DNA of 64,000 bases from Nyssa sinensis (lineage: Eukaryota > Streptophyta > Magnoliopsida > Cornales > Nyssaceae), in the NCBI GenBank assembly GCA_008638375.1, contig CM018037.1, positions 33,589,076 to 33,653,075 of the forward strand. Direction: 5' to 3'. Numbering within the stretch: the stretch's first letter is position 1; every line of letters starts with the position of its first letter. This document shows positions 1 to 11,345 of the stretch, in pieces. Made by a program: the position numbers and the translations under genes. Under the pieces are notes generated by a model. It saw only the letters and a program-made list of their open reading frames with translations, was not told where the DNA came from and ran no database searches.

Positions 1-379
1 ATTTATTTAACTAAAGATAACATGAAGTGAACTTGTTTCATACTGTTGTACATAGCATTCAGCACAGCAAAAAGAAAATAAAGATCTCATAGTACATTGC
101 AGATTAAATCATTCTATTTTATTCTCCATAAAAGTTGAAACAAGTCTATCCATGTGTAGGATTGTTATTGTTTTTAGCAATACCTTTTTCATATAGATCT
201 TTGCAGCTTCCTTGTTCTGATATGGATTTGATGCCTTCAAAAGCTGTTGAAAAGAGAATGAAGTGCATTTGTTTCCATGGAATTTCCTGTTGACCCTTTA
301 TTCATTTAAAAGTATCAGTGTTTCTGGATTTCATTTAATCCTTATCATGTTATTGGCATGTAAAACTCTTTTTTGTCAG
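1..379. other. intronic or flanking DNA left of LEUNIG-like exons
   Basis: AT-rich DNA before the first visible LEUNIG-like exon. It ends in a polypyrimidine tract and CAG acceptor at 377-379, so it reads as intron. I searched by eye for the preceding LEUNIG exon and did not find it here. Confidence 0.5.
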
Positions 380-895
380 GCAAGTGCTGCATGGTACAGC
401 TGGTGGTATGTCCACACAAGTTCAAGTGCAGAATCAGCAACTTCCAGGGTCTACACCAGTCAGTCTTCTTTTTTCCCTTAAACCTGATTCTATTAATTTT
501 CTCTACTCTTTTCTTTTTTATTGTCTTAATATGTTAAACTGTAAACAGGACATTAAGACTGAAATGAATCCAGTATTGAACCCCAGAGCTGCAGGTCCTG
601 AAGGATCACTGATTCCAGGTATTTTTTCCTGCTTGATTCTTTGCTTTGTTGTGGCCAGCTTACCCCTCTTCTTATAGTGATTTAGTTCATTAGACCAAAC
701 AGGGATCTCTCAGTTTTTCTATGTGACTCAATTACTTTTTGATTGTATTGAAGGGATGCTGAAAATTAACGGCTATAGTTCACTTGATTTCTGTGATTAA
801 TATATATAGAGATGATTGTGGCTGACAAGGCCCTTGTTGTTTTAGGATCAAATCAAGGTGATAATAATTTGACATTAAAAGGATGGCCTCTAACG
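380..895 (+). CDS. LUG: LEUNIG-like transcriptional co-repressor, three internal exons (partial)
   Basis: Three consecutive exons fit the middle of plant LEUNIG, the Groucho/TLE-type WD40 co-repressor that acts with SEUSS in floral and leaf patterning. Exon a (380-458) encodes a segment containing [10 protein letters not shown] and ending NQQLPGSTP. Exon b (549-618) starts [13 protein letters not shown] and ends GSLIP. Exon c (846-895) contains [11 protein letters not shown]. All have AG/GT borders, matching phases (0, then 1, then 0) and no stops. They cover the linker between the N-terminal LUFS/LisH region and the Q-rich part. The LisH exons would lie left of the window. The Q-rich and WD40 exons expected to the right are not seen before the next gene at 11.6 kb, so this may be a truncated copy. 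Family match from memory of LEUNIG, strong; completeness unknown. Confidence 0.85.
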
Positions 896-2784
896 GTAAG
901 TTTATTTTGGTTCCCTACATTACTATCTGTCTTCTCTTTACCATGAAATCTTAACGTATCTGTTTTAATTGCATTACAAAATTCTGTTTCAATTTGAAGG
1001 GGTTAAAATTTGGTTTGTTTGATTTTTTGCACTGTAGAAATGTGTAATTTGTTGGATAATATTTCTAATGACATAATTTTTTGTGAAATGTTAAAAAAAT
1101 TTAATGCTTGCTTTACACACTTGGACTTGAACAAGATAATGAAATGAGCTTTATTTATTGCCAGGAGCAAAAATATACCTGCTAACAGGTGGTGTCAGAT
1201 ATAGTTTGCAGTAATGGTCCTGGCAGAAAAAGGAAAAAGATGAAAGATGATCCTGTTTGATTGGAAAAATACTGGTGGAGAGTCCACGGGGACATCATTG
1301 AATGGGTATAAGCTGTCTGAGGCCTGTAGATCTCATCCTTGAAGTTTATGTAACATTGGAGGCCGATGAATTGTTGAAGCAGAATTTCTGCGTGTGATGG
1401 TTGGGAACATTGGCTAATGGTTTGTAAAATTGGCATTGACCTGAGGGTTTTTGCTTCAAAAGATGGCCTAGCACTGCATAATGTCCTAATTTTCTGATTT
1501 GCATTGGAAGAAAGGTTGCACTCTGCTCTTAGTAGTCATGCATCTCAGCGCAGAGCTGGAGACTTCTTTGAGGTTTGAAAAAAGTGACATTCTGCTGTAG
1601 GTTTTTTTAGAACCCCCAACCCATGGTTTTAATATTTACTCAATTGAAATATGCATCTCAATCCCAAAACTAAAGCCTTCCTGTTCCATAAAGTGGATGG
1701 GGTTTTTGTTGATTCCTTAATTTTGGTTCTCAATATCCATAGCCGAGGCTCTGATATTCTCCTCTCTCCAAATGTGCAATTGTTGTTCTTCATAGGTGTT
1801 TTTTCTATTTGAAGAATGCAAAACCATTTCTCACAATAGCCAAATTGGATATTATAGATCTAGAAGTTTTGTCACTTGTTTGGTGGATCAAATGTGGCCT
1901 TGTCATTAATTAATTTTTAGAACTGTATACTGAATGCTTCTATATAAAGTAAAATTTAGAATTCTTTAGGTATGTGTGGTATCCCTTATTGCCTAGTGAC
2001 TACGATCCTAAGGTGCTTGTAAGGGCTGAGCTCCTACCTTCATTGTATAACACATTTTGTGCTTAGTTCAAAGAAGTGAATCCATGCGGTGTGGGGTTTA
2101 ACCTGTTAGCTAAATAGACGTATATAAAATACAGACAATCTACTCTATTATCATCATTTTTTTTTTAATCTTTTCAACATTTAAAATAAAAATCAAAGGA
2201 AAATTTCAGAAATACCAATAAAATCTTGGTTAAGCCTTTTTAACTTGAAGGGGCAAAATTGTTTTGCAATAATAGAAAATTTAAAGTTGCAGAAGCAATA
2301 AGGCAAGGGGTCACTGAGCCTAAAAAATTATTTATTAGTTTCGGTACATTAAAATCTGACCAATAAATAATAAATTAACAAATTTGTTAATGAAATTTGC
2401 ATATGTTACTGATTTGTCGTGTATTTTTTAGTTCAAGTGTCTAAGTATAATACACTCGAACCAATGAATACTAACTCTTAGACTCACAATCTATGTTACT
2501 CAATGGATCTGGGAAAAAATTTACGATACTCCGTAATATGTATTCTAAATGGTTAAAAGATGCGTCACGAATGTATTGGAAGTACGTATTATTGGAGTAT
2601 ATAATATCTGCTTATGGATTTGAGCCCGGATAGAGGGAGAGTGAAAAAATGATATTATTTTCTAACGAAAAATTATTCATTGATTCCATTTCATTTGGGT
2701 TTATAATACATCAGCTGAATAGACAGGCCACATGTTATGTACAAAGTAGTAGTGTCAATTCATATTATCGCGTTGTGTTAAAAC
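896..2784. other. no gene recognised; possible decayed LEUNIG remnant
   Basis: After the donor at 896 no further intact LEUNIG exon is visible. A short stretch at 1209-1250 reads GPGRKRKK and, after an interruption, PV before a stop, faintly like the GRKRKQPV segment of LEUNIG. The rest is AT-rich with no coding signal. Confidence 0.4.
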
Positions 2785-3119
2785 ATATAGAATAGGCTCG
2801 ATAAACACAATCAACATAAATACTGCCACAATGAAACGGTCACAATCAAGTCCAATAAATCAAAACCAATCAACATAGAACTATATCAATTAACATGGAT
2901 GATGCCTTTACTCTGTTCAGGGTTTGGCAGACCCTCGGTCATTTGGGGCCCGGCATACCCCCCATTAACATAAATGCATATAAAATGCCCATTATCTTTA
3001 ATGCGTAAAAACGCCATAATTGCCATATGTCCTTTTTGACCCGTAGGTCCCAGTCAATCAGATATCATCAGATAGGTAATGTGACTGAGCACAAAACCCG
3101 ACACTTAACATAAATTAAG
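2785..3119 (-). mobile_element. LTR fragment in reverse orientation
   Basis: This stretch is the reverse complement of positions about 9630-9975 inside the LTR at 7207-10511, roughly 93-95% identical by eye. It includes the reverse complement of the shared stretch around 'gaccgagggtctgccaaacc'. It stops abruptly at 2785, and its inner end abuts a poly-T tract at 3121 that opens the inverted duplication. It is a fragment, not a complete LTR: the LTR's start and last 536 bp are absent. Confidence 0.85.
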
Positions 3120-3120
3120 A

Positions 3121-3708
3121 TTTTTTTTTTTTCCATCATGGAAATTCCCTACTTCCTTTGTGTCACAATTCAGTTATTCCTACTTTCTACCTCGATCTTA
3201 ATTGTTCTCGTAACCCAACTAATTAGGTATCACTTTAGCACAGTCATTGTCCTCATTAGTTTTTATATGCATTATATATGCCAAAATTTTCATCTCTTTA
3301 ATTGCTAGGTCACGTAAATCCTCAAAATCATTCAATGTCATCAATCATTTATCTTTTGAGTTAGATTCAGCTAGCTCAATAAAGTATAACCCACAATTAG
3401 GTCCTATTGTTACCTAGGTTAATAAGATCCATTGAATTTTCCCAACTATCATTTATCACGTGTCAATCTCCTTTTAGGACCATCACAGTTCATAAATGTT
3501 CACTTGATAATTTCATTTAATCAGTCTCTGTCTACCAATAATGCATTTGTCTTTACCTTATGTGACTCGCTCAAGAATCTTCCTAATTCTGACATATCGT
3601 CAGTCCATCTCGAGTCTTAACGCCTTATGTTACCATTCAGTAAGTTTTCCTCAGACCATCTTTTACATAGACTTCTTGTTAAATTCCTCGACTTTCCAAG
3701 ATTTCACA
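3121..3708 (+). repeat. inverted repeat arm 1 (588 bp)
   Basis: Near-perfect reverse complement (about 99% by eye, a handful of substitutions) of 5114-5701. The homology begins at a homopolymer (T12 here, A run in the partner) and ends in a short CACA next to a retrotransposon primer-binding-site-like sequence. Identical short reading frames appear on opposite strands of the two arms, which gives the inversion away. Confidence 0.9.
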
Positions 3709-3711
3709 GCT

Positions 3712-3723
3712 TGGTATCAGAGC
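3712..3723 (+). promoter_or_regulatory. primer binding site (initiator Met tRNA)
   Basis: TGGTATCAGAGC, the complement of the 3' end of plant initiator methionine tRNA and the commonest primer site of plant LTR retrotransposons. It normally follows the 5' LTR within a few bases. Here the sequence to its left is the inverted-repeat arm instead, so the 5' LTR has been replaced. Confidence 0.85.
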
Positions 3724-5113
3724 AAAGTCTTAGGTTCTAGTGAGTCATGGGAGACAGGATTAGAGTACTAGAGTTGTTAAAGTCTAAGAGGTAGTCGATA
3801 GATAATACTGACATTACTAGGCTGGACTTTTATGCGAACACTGACAGTTATTTTACGTATACATTGACTGATTATCCTTTACAGGAAATGTTAACACCAG
3901 ATGATGATTGGGCTACTGTACCAGTATCCGTAGGTATTTTTCAATTACTTACAACCTGCTCATATATTGTCTAGAGAATTGATTTATAATTCCGCATTTA
4001 CTGTTAGGTTGAACCTTGAAACAGAACCTCTAGGCTACTTGTTAACTGTTCCAATGCCATTGAGAGATTGTCATTGATGAATACTATATATCGGGGAAAA
4101 GACTATATGTTATCGGTGATCCTTGAACAATTGAGATGATTGGTAATTAATAACCTTTAAGGAAATAGAAATATGTTTGAAAGAAAAACGAGGAGGATTC
4201 TCAAGGAATGACAGTGAAAATATTTGAAGAGATTTCTATAAATGTTATGGATAGATAACCGAGGCTTGAATGAGAGATAGTTTGTAGGAAACTGAATGGA
4301 TAATTTTAGGAGGACCAAAAATATGAAAATTCTCGAGTAAGTCATAGGTAGACACTGATAGGGTGAAGATGCGTAGAGTGGTGAAGACAAGTACTAAAGG
4401 AGCTAGATTGCCAGAATTGATCTTATGAACTGTGATGATTTTGGAAAGAGGCCGACACATGATGAATGAATATTCGGGAGAGATCCATGAATCTTGTAAT
4501 CTAAGATGAGGTGTGATACAATTTTAGTCAATACTCTACCAAGTTGGATGAAGGTAAATGATAGAAGATTCTGAATAACTGTTAGAGGTCAATGTGATTC
4601 AAATTATTGCAAAGACAGAACTGGTAGTAATCATATAGAGAAACCATGAAATTGAGATGATACATGATTTTGAGGAATTACGAGGAATCATTATTGAATG
4701 ATATATATAAGGCATATGAGATACAGATCATAAGTACACGGTTATTAACCGATTAGATATCTTTGGAGGAACTAAGAATTCGAGGATTTAAATAGTTAAA
4801 TGATTGGTGACTTTTGGAAAATGATAGCTTAATTAAATACTAAGGTTACTAGTTTTCGGAAAAGACTATGCTATGACTGACTTGATGTTTCTTGGACGAC
4901 TGAGATGATTAAATGAATAGTAACTTTTGGGAGGAAGTAGTATGCTTGAGGACAAAGGTTGAGAATTCTTAGGAAGAATAATGCCAGTGTTAAGGTGGAT
5001 GACTCTTAAGTCATTACATTGGAATTGATCTATGAATTGGGGGAAACTAGCATTTTAACAAAGGCAACAGCAAATGCTCTTTTAAAAGATATAAGGTGAC
5101 ATAGAGTTGGGAT

Positions 5114-5701
5114 TGTGAAATCTTGGAAAGTCGAGGAATTTAACAAGAAGTCTATGTAAAAGATGGTCTGAGGAAGACTTACTGAATGGTAACATAAGGC
5201 GTTAAGACTCGAGATGGAGTGACAATATGTCAAAATTAGGAAGATTCTTGAGCGAGTCACATAAGGTAAAGACAAATGCATTATTGGTAGACAGAGACTG
5301 ATTAAATGAAATTATCAAGTGAACATTTATGAACTGTGATGGTCCTAAAAGGAGATTGACACGTGATAAATGATAGTTGGGAAAATTCAATGGATCTTAT
5401 TAACCTAGGTAACAATAGGACCTAATTGTGGGTTATACTTTATTGAGCTAGCTGAATCTAACTCAAAAGATAAATGATTGATGACATTGAATGATTTTGA
5501 GGATTTACGTGACCTAGCAATTAAAGAGATGAAAATTTTGGCATATATAATGCATATAAAAACTAATGAGGACAATGACTGTGCTAAAGTGATACCTAAT
5601 TAGTTGGGTTACGAGAACAATCAAGATCGAGGTAGAAAGTAGGAATAACTGAATTGTGACACAAAGGAAGTAGGGAATTTCCATGATGGAAAAAAAAAAA
5701 A
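5114..5701 (-). repeat. inverted repeat arm 2 (588 bp), probably the original copy
   Basis: Reverse-complement partner of 3121-3708. It is embedded in internal retrotransposon sequence that continues smoothly on both sides, whereas arm 1 changes abruptly at both ends, so this arm is likely the source and arm 1 the copy. Confidence 0.85.
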
Positions 5702-7193
5702 TTGATATCGTTGTGATAAACTTTGAATGTCAATTGTAACGATAAAACGATTAGACGACTAAATGATGTGAACAATCCTAAAATATGATATGAAGTCACA
5801 GAATGTACAAGGGACTCCCTCTACGGTTGAATAAGTTCTTGAAAGAACGAAATGAAAAAAAAAATGTGAATAACGACTGGGGAGAGAAATGTAACATATA
5901 ATGGAAAACCGAATATAATGACGAGGATAAGAAATGAGACAGTTGAACAACCGTTATGAGCAAAGGTAAGTGAAACCAAAAGAATGGTTATAAACTAACA
6001 AGTCATAAGACTTGAGACTTGAACTAATCAAATGATGTGGAAGGCTCAATGTAAACCAAATGTGATTGCACCGTTAAGAACATTTCAAAGTAGATTATCA
6101 TATGAAGAATCAGTGATTGGGGTAAAAGATTACTCAAGAATTGTCTAAGTATACGTACTATACTTTAATGAGAAATCAAAATCTATGAAAAGCTCGATCT
6201 TGAGCAAGGAATAAAAGACCTTCGTACTAGTCTATACCTTGAAAAATGGAGGAACTGAATTCCTCAGCCTATCTGATTCATAAAAGGATAAATGCACACT
6301 AATCTGAAAACAAAACAGGCAAACCAATGAGTAGTACAAAAATAATGAAATAATACAAAATGAAATGAAAAGAGGATTGATGAATCTCCAAGAAATGGAC
6401 ACGTGATTGAGAATCACCAATAAAAATTTTGAATAAATCTGAGGCTACCTATGTAAGGGATAAATATTGTAATGCAAAGAGAATACGAGTAAACCGTCTC
6501 AACACAAACCAAAAAAAAAAAAATGCTCATAGAAACGAAAAGAAACATGATACCATGTCCTTAGTAAAACTTAAACCACTTGAACGAAAAGTCCAAAACA
6601 CTTTAAACGATAGAAGTGGTATAGTCTAGTTGCATTGTTGACTTCCTATGATCACTACCAAAAAAAAAAACGGATTGAAAAGAAAAGATCAAGGTACTAG
6701 ATACCTTTACCTGGCACATGGTGCGCCATACGATGTCAATGGAAGTTGACAGCCTATGATCAGTAGGGTAATCACGACTTAGTACCAAATGAGATGAATA
6801 TAACGACTAGATGTAGAACTAGTCAAGATACTGGTAACAAGGGAAAAAAGTTAAATAACTGAAAAGATGACTAGCCAAAGACCTGAGGACTAAGGAGATA
6901 CGTAGGGGGATGTTAATATTAAAATCTGGAGACAATGAGTTAAAAGTCTCGAGGAAGTTAAAATGTCAAACCCTTGACGTCCAAATTCACTATTGAAAGA
7001 AAACAAAGAGGACTACAAAAGAACTGTCAACCCTATATAAAGAAATCTTTCTGCCTAAGCATATACTATTTGAAGAATAGAGATAAGTCCAAGAGACAGG
7101 TTACAAGGAAATTATGATGATGAGACTAGCATGATGAAGTGACAGAGTTTCATGGATTACGAACATTCAAGTTTTGGGGACAAAACTCAATTT

Positions 7194-7201
7194 AAGGGGG
7201 G
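7194..7201 (+). promoter_or_regulatory. polypurine tract
   Basis: AAGGGGGG, followed by TAGAA and then the LTR start TGTAATACCCC. This is the usual plus-strand priming site at the 3' end of Ty3/gypsy internal domains. Confidence 0.75.
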
Positions 7202-7654
7202 TAGAATGTAATACCCCGACCCAAAATGTTACGGAGCAAGCCAAGTAAACTCGAACTGTTAGAGCTTTTTGTTATAACATTTAATAACTGGACAATTGTG
7301 AAATTTTAAATAGACTTGAAGGTAGGGATAATGCCCAAGTGATGTCGAGGAAGCCATGAACAAATACCGAAATCAAAAATGAAATTTTAAATAAGGAAAA
7401 TAAAATAAATGAAAAAAAAAGAGAAAATATAAAATAAAATAAAATAAAATAAAAGTTAAATGAAAAAAAAATGAGAATTTGAAAGAAATAAAATAAGAAT
7501 GTGAAGGAAAGAAAAATAGGACTTTATTATAATATATATAGGTGTATATCAAGAAATAAATATATGTGAGGGGTGTAGATATATCAGTTACCATGTGTAA
7601 CTGCACATTCAAAAGAAACGGATGGGGGGTTTAAGGGCTCAGCACATGAACGGC

Positions 7655-7657
<3 letters not shown>

Positions 7658-7696
<39 letters not shown>
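7658..7696. repeat. (GA)n microsatellite
   Basis: About 19 uninterrupted GA units inside the LTR. Confidence 0.95.
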
Positions 7697-7698
<2 letters not shown>

Positions 7699-8769
7699 AT
7701 GGGAGAAATAAAGAGGGCGAGGGACGGTTTTTAAAGATAAAAGCATCCCAGGCATGCGTTGCAAATTGAACCAGCAAGAAAAAAAAAAGAAAGAGAAGAG
7801 AGAAGAGGAATGGTTGGGCGCAACAGGGGGGTGACAGAAGCAGGGGCGCAAGGGTAAGATACTTCTCTCTATAATTCAATTTTTGGGTTGCTTTACATTT
7901 CTCAGTTGGTATATGTGTATAGTATATTAATCCAGAGTAGAAGAGCAGGAGTTAGAACCAACCAGAAGCGGAAAAATAAGGAAGATGAGAGAAACGAAGG
8001 GCGCACGACTGGATGGGTAAGTTGGATCCAATTCGGTTTTGTTTAAATTTAAGCATGGAATCTAGATTTCATAATAGAAGCATAATCAGCACGAATTATA
8101 GATTTAATTAAGCATGGAAATTGGTTGTATTCAAACTGAATCAAGGAAAACAAAAAAAAAAAAGGAACAGAACTGAACGTGGGGAAACAGTGAAAAACAG
8201 AGGAGAAAAATAGATCGGGTGGGGTGATTTTGTTGCGATCAATTGGTTTAGATCATGTGTAATTGATTCTCTTAGGTGTAGGTAAATTTTAGAATCAAAT
8301 CGGGATTGAAACCGTAGGAGAAAAACAGAGAAAAACGGAAGGGAAAGGGGCTGCCGGAAAACCGCACAGCCCTTGGTACGCTACTGTTCCGGCCATTTTG
8401 GGAGTGCTCCGGCACTCCGATTTGAAATCCAACGGTAGATTTGAGTTGTCCATGATCTGTAGGTATGAACCCCGCTGAAAAACGCAAGAAACCCATCACC
8501 GGCGAGTCGCCATTGACGAAGAAGACAACCTATACGCCGGAAAAGGCTGCTGCGCGGCTGTTGTTTTCCAATTTTATTTTGGCCAAACCGGGTCGGGTCT
8601 GACCCGACCCACCCATTCAGATGACTGCCCAACACTTTTACTTCATGAGTAAATTTTTAAATTTGAGTTTAGATAGTGTTTGGTTAGAAAGGAGAGCTAT
8701 CCAATGGTTGGGTTAAACTTGAACAGGAAATGAAAAAAAAGTTAATAATGAGGAATGGAAAATTTGTAT

Positions 8770-8842
8770 GGGCAGTGAATTGAACCTGTGACCAAAGGAG
8801 AAATGGGGAGAAGCTTAGCCACTGTGCCACCAAGGCACATGT
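8770..8842 (-). repeat. tRNA-like / SINE-head-like stretch within the LTR
   Basis: On the minus strand an A-box match TGGCACAGTGG (consensus TRGCNNAGYGG) is followed about 37 bases later by GGTTCAATTC, close to a B box. This is the internal Pol III promoter layout of tRNAs and tRNA-derived SINEs. No complete tRNA cloverleaf is evident, so it is more likely a SINE head or a tRNA relic than a working tRNA gene. Confidence 0.45.
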
Positions 8843-10511
8843 GGTCTGTTTGGGTTGAAATACGATATGTATTATCTAGATTAATTAATTTAAATAAATG
8901 ATTTAAATTAATAAATTTTAAATTTAATTTCGACGCCTAAATTAGTCGAATGAATAATGAAAACTTACTATTTTGGACCCTCTGAATTTAATAGTGAGGT
9001 CCGTTTTACGAGACGGAGTCCCGAAAAAAATAAAATAATCGTAGAATGCCAAAATGACCAAAATGCCCCTACGTCAAAGGTAAGTCAAACGGACTCCGAT
9101 TTAGTTAAGTAAATAGTGAATTTTTATTAATTCAAACCTACTGGACTCAACGGTGAAGTCCAAATTATGAAAACAGAACCCAAAAAGTAGAGACACGTAA
9201 ATGAACATTTTGCCCTTGGGTAAATTAAGTTTAAAATGGAAATCGTAAAGCATAAATTAGTACGTGAGGTATTTAGAGTAACGAGGCATAAATTCGGTAA
9301 ATTATATGAAAGCTAAAACGTGTTTATTGATTTATAGGCAAGTCAAAAGGAAATGAGGAAGTCACGGAATATTAAGACATTGATAAGGTAAGTGGATTCC
9401 TATCTTTGATACGTGGTTTCCAAGCCACGATCTTTCCATTACTGCCAATCTTGTACTCATATATGTATTCACTATCATTGTTTCCCACCATGGATATTGT
9501 TCTACCTGGTGGATGCCTATTGGTTGATGTTGCATGACTGATTCATTTCATTGATGTCTATTTACTGTATGTTATGTTATGATGTTCCATGTTTTGTACA
9601 TTCATATGGAATACTATAGAATCTTAATTTATGTTAAGTGCCAGGTTTTGTGCTCAGTCACACTACCTATCTGATGCTATCTGATTGACTGGAACCTACG
9701 GGTCAATTTATGGGACCTACGGGTCAAAAAGGACATATGGCAATTATGGCGTTTTTACGCATTAAGAAAAATGGGCATTTTATATGCATTTATGTTAATG
9801 GGGGTATGCCAGGCCCCAAAAGACCGAGGGTCTGCCAAACCCTGAACAGAGTAAAGGCATCATCCATGTTAATTGATATTGTTCTATGTTGATTGGTTTG
9901 ATTCATTGGACTTGACTGTGACCGTTCCATTATGGCAGTATTTATGTTGATTGTGTTCATCGAGCCTATTCTATATTCATGCTACACTGTTACTCTTGAC
10001 GGTTATTGTACGTTGTCATTCATTGGTTACTCTTGACTGTTATTGTACCTTGTCGCTCATTGGCCATTGTGGCAATTTACAGTTGACTGGAATCGTTATC
10101 ATGACTGGCTATCATGTTACTTTGACTTGTATTCATTTATGTCATCCCCACCCGTATTGGGGATAGGCTTCTACTTACTGAGTTTGTAGCTCACCCCTTA
10201 CTAAATTTTTTCAGGTGAGAATGTTACAGAACCACAGTAGGAGATCAGGAGATTTAAGAGACAGTTGAGGAGCATAATAGTAATGAATGAAGTCTCTCCC
10301 ATGTACTCACCACCTAAGAGTGGTTTAGGATCAGTTTATTGTTAGTTTGAAGTTTAGTCTTTGAACAATAATTGTAATAAAGCTTCCGCACTTTAATGTC
10401 ATGTTATATTATTTACTGTCATCATTGGTAAAGGAATGGAAAAAGTAGGGACGGCCATTGGGTCGGCCCCATGATACGAGATCCGCATAGGGTAGGTTTC
10501 GGGTCGTGACA

Positions 10512-10545
10512 GCTTGGTATCAGAATATAGAATAGGCTCGATAAA
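10512..10545 (+). mobile_element. truncated PBS and breakpoint junction
   Basis: Directly after the LTR, TGGTATCAGA (10515-10524) is a primer-binding-site start that breaks off after ten bases. It is joined to a 21-bp sequence (10525-10545) found also at 2785-2805 and, reverse-complemented, inside the LTR near 9957-9977. This is a rearrangement junction, not a working element. Confidence 0.75.
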
Positions 10546-10620
10546 AGTAGCACTGATGTGTTGCAATTTTTTTTTTTTTTTTTTTTTCTGTTTTCCAATT
10601 CCTGTATACCAATATAAGAC

Positions 10621-11345
10621 ATCCATTGGATAGCTTCTCCTTTCTAACAAAACACTATCTAAACTCGAATTTAAAAATTTACCCATGAAGTACAAGTGTT
10701 GGGCAGTCATCTGAATGGGTGGGTCGGGTCAGACCCGACCCGGTTTGGTCAAAATAAAATTGCAAAACAGCAGCCTATGCCTGCGTACAGGTTGCCTTCT
10801 TCGTCAACGGCGACTCGCCGGTGACGGGTTTCTTGCGTTTTTCAACGGGGTTAACACCTACGAGTTATGGGCAACTCAAATCTATCGTCGGATTTCAAAT
10901 CGGAGTGCCGGAGCACTCCCAAAATGGCCGGAACAGTGGCGCACCTGGGGCTGTGCGGTTTTTCCGGCAGCCCCTTTCCCTTCCGTTTTTTTTCCATTTT
11001 CTCCTACGGTTTCAATCCCAATTTGATTCTAAAATTTACCTACACCCAAGAGAATCAATTACCCACGATCTAAACCAATTAATCGCAACAAAATCGCCTC
11101 ACCCGAACTGTTTTTCTCCTCCGTTTTTACTGTTGCGCCCAGTTTCAGTTCTGTCCAGTTTGTTCCTTTTTTTTTTTTTTTCTTGATTCAATTCCAACAC
11201 CAACTATATCCATGCATATCAAATAAATTCCCATGCTTCACAATATATATATCAAACAATAATTTATGCTTTGAACAGAATCAAACACAGAAAATTAAAC
11301 GCACTCACCCAATCGCGCGTACAGAGCGATCACTGATTTCTCTTC
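10621..11345 (-). mobile_element. second reverse-oriented LTR fragment
   Basis: Reverse complement of about 7970-8708 of the LTR. The match is about 95% near 10621-10790, including the GGGTCGGGTC palindromic stretch, and becomes more diverged and gapped toward 11345. Homology stops sharply at 10621. The open frames of up to 121 codons here are chance frames in LTR sequence. Confidence 0.8.

Larger units (their letters stand above)
3709..7206 (+). mobile_element. Ty3/gypsy retrotransposon internal region, degenerate
   Basis: The segment is bounded by a methionine-tRNA primer binding site at its left (3712-3723) and by a polypurine tract directly before an LTR at its right (7194-7201). That is the normal order for the internal domain of a plant Ty3/gypsy element. 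No open pol or gag remains. One short stop-free stretch at 3950-4070 reads like the part of the gypsy protease region after the active site, with EPLGYLLTV as its best piece; this match is weak. The rest is full of stops in every frame. The element is dead, or of a non-autonomous large-derivative (LARD) type. Inverted repeat arm 2 lies inside it. Confidence 0.7.
7207..10511 (+). mobile_element. long terminal repeat, about 3.3 kb
   Basis: Starts TGTAATACCCCG just after a polypurine tract and ends GGGTCGTGACA (TG...CA ends), followed at once by a primer-binding-site sequence. TGTAATACCCCG...TCGTGACA ends are typical of a large group of plant Ty3/gypsy elements with long LTRs. It contains a GA microsatellite (7658-7696) and a tRNA-like stretch (about 8770-8842, minus strand). 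Parts of it recur in reverse orientation at 2785-3119 and 10621-11345. An LTR that has a PPT on its left and a PBS on its right belonged either to a tandem array or to an LTR-LTR recombination product. Confidence 0.85.

Noticed and set aside
3432..5390. The same 62-codon reading frame found on opposite strands
   Set aside because: It is a by-product of the inverted repeat in decayed retrotransposon DNA; no codon bias or known domain.
7631..7879. Serine/leucine-rich frames of 70-82 codons
   Set aside because: Produced by translating the GA microsatellite in the LTR.
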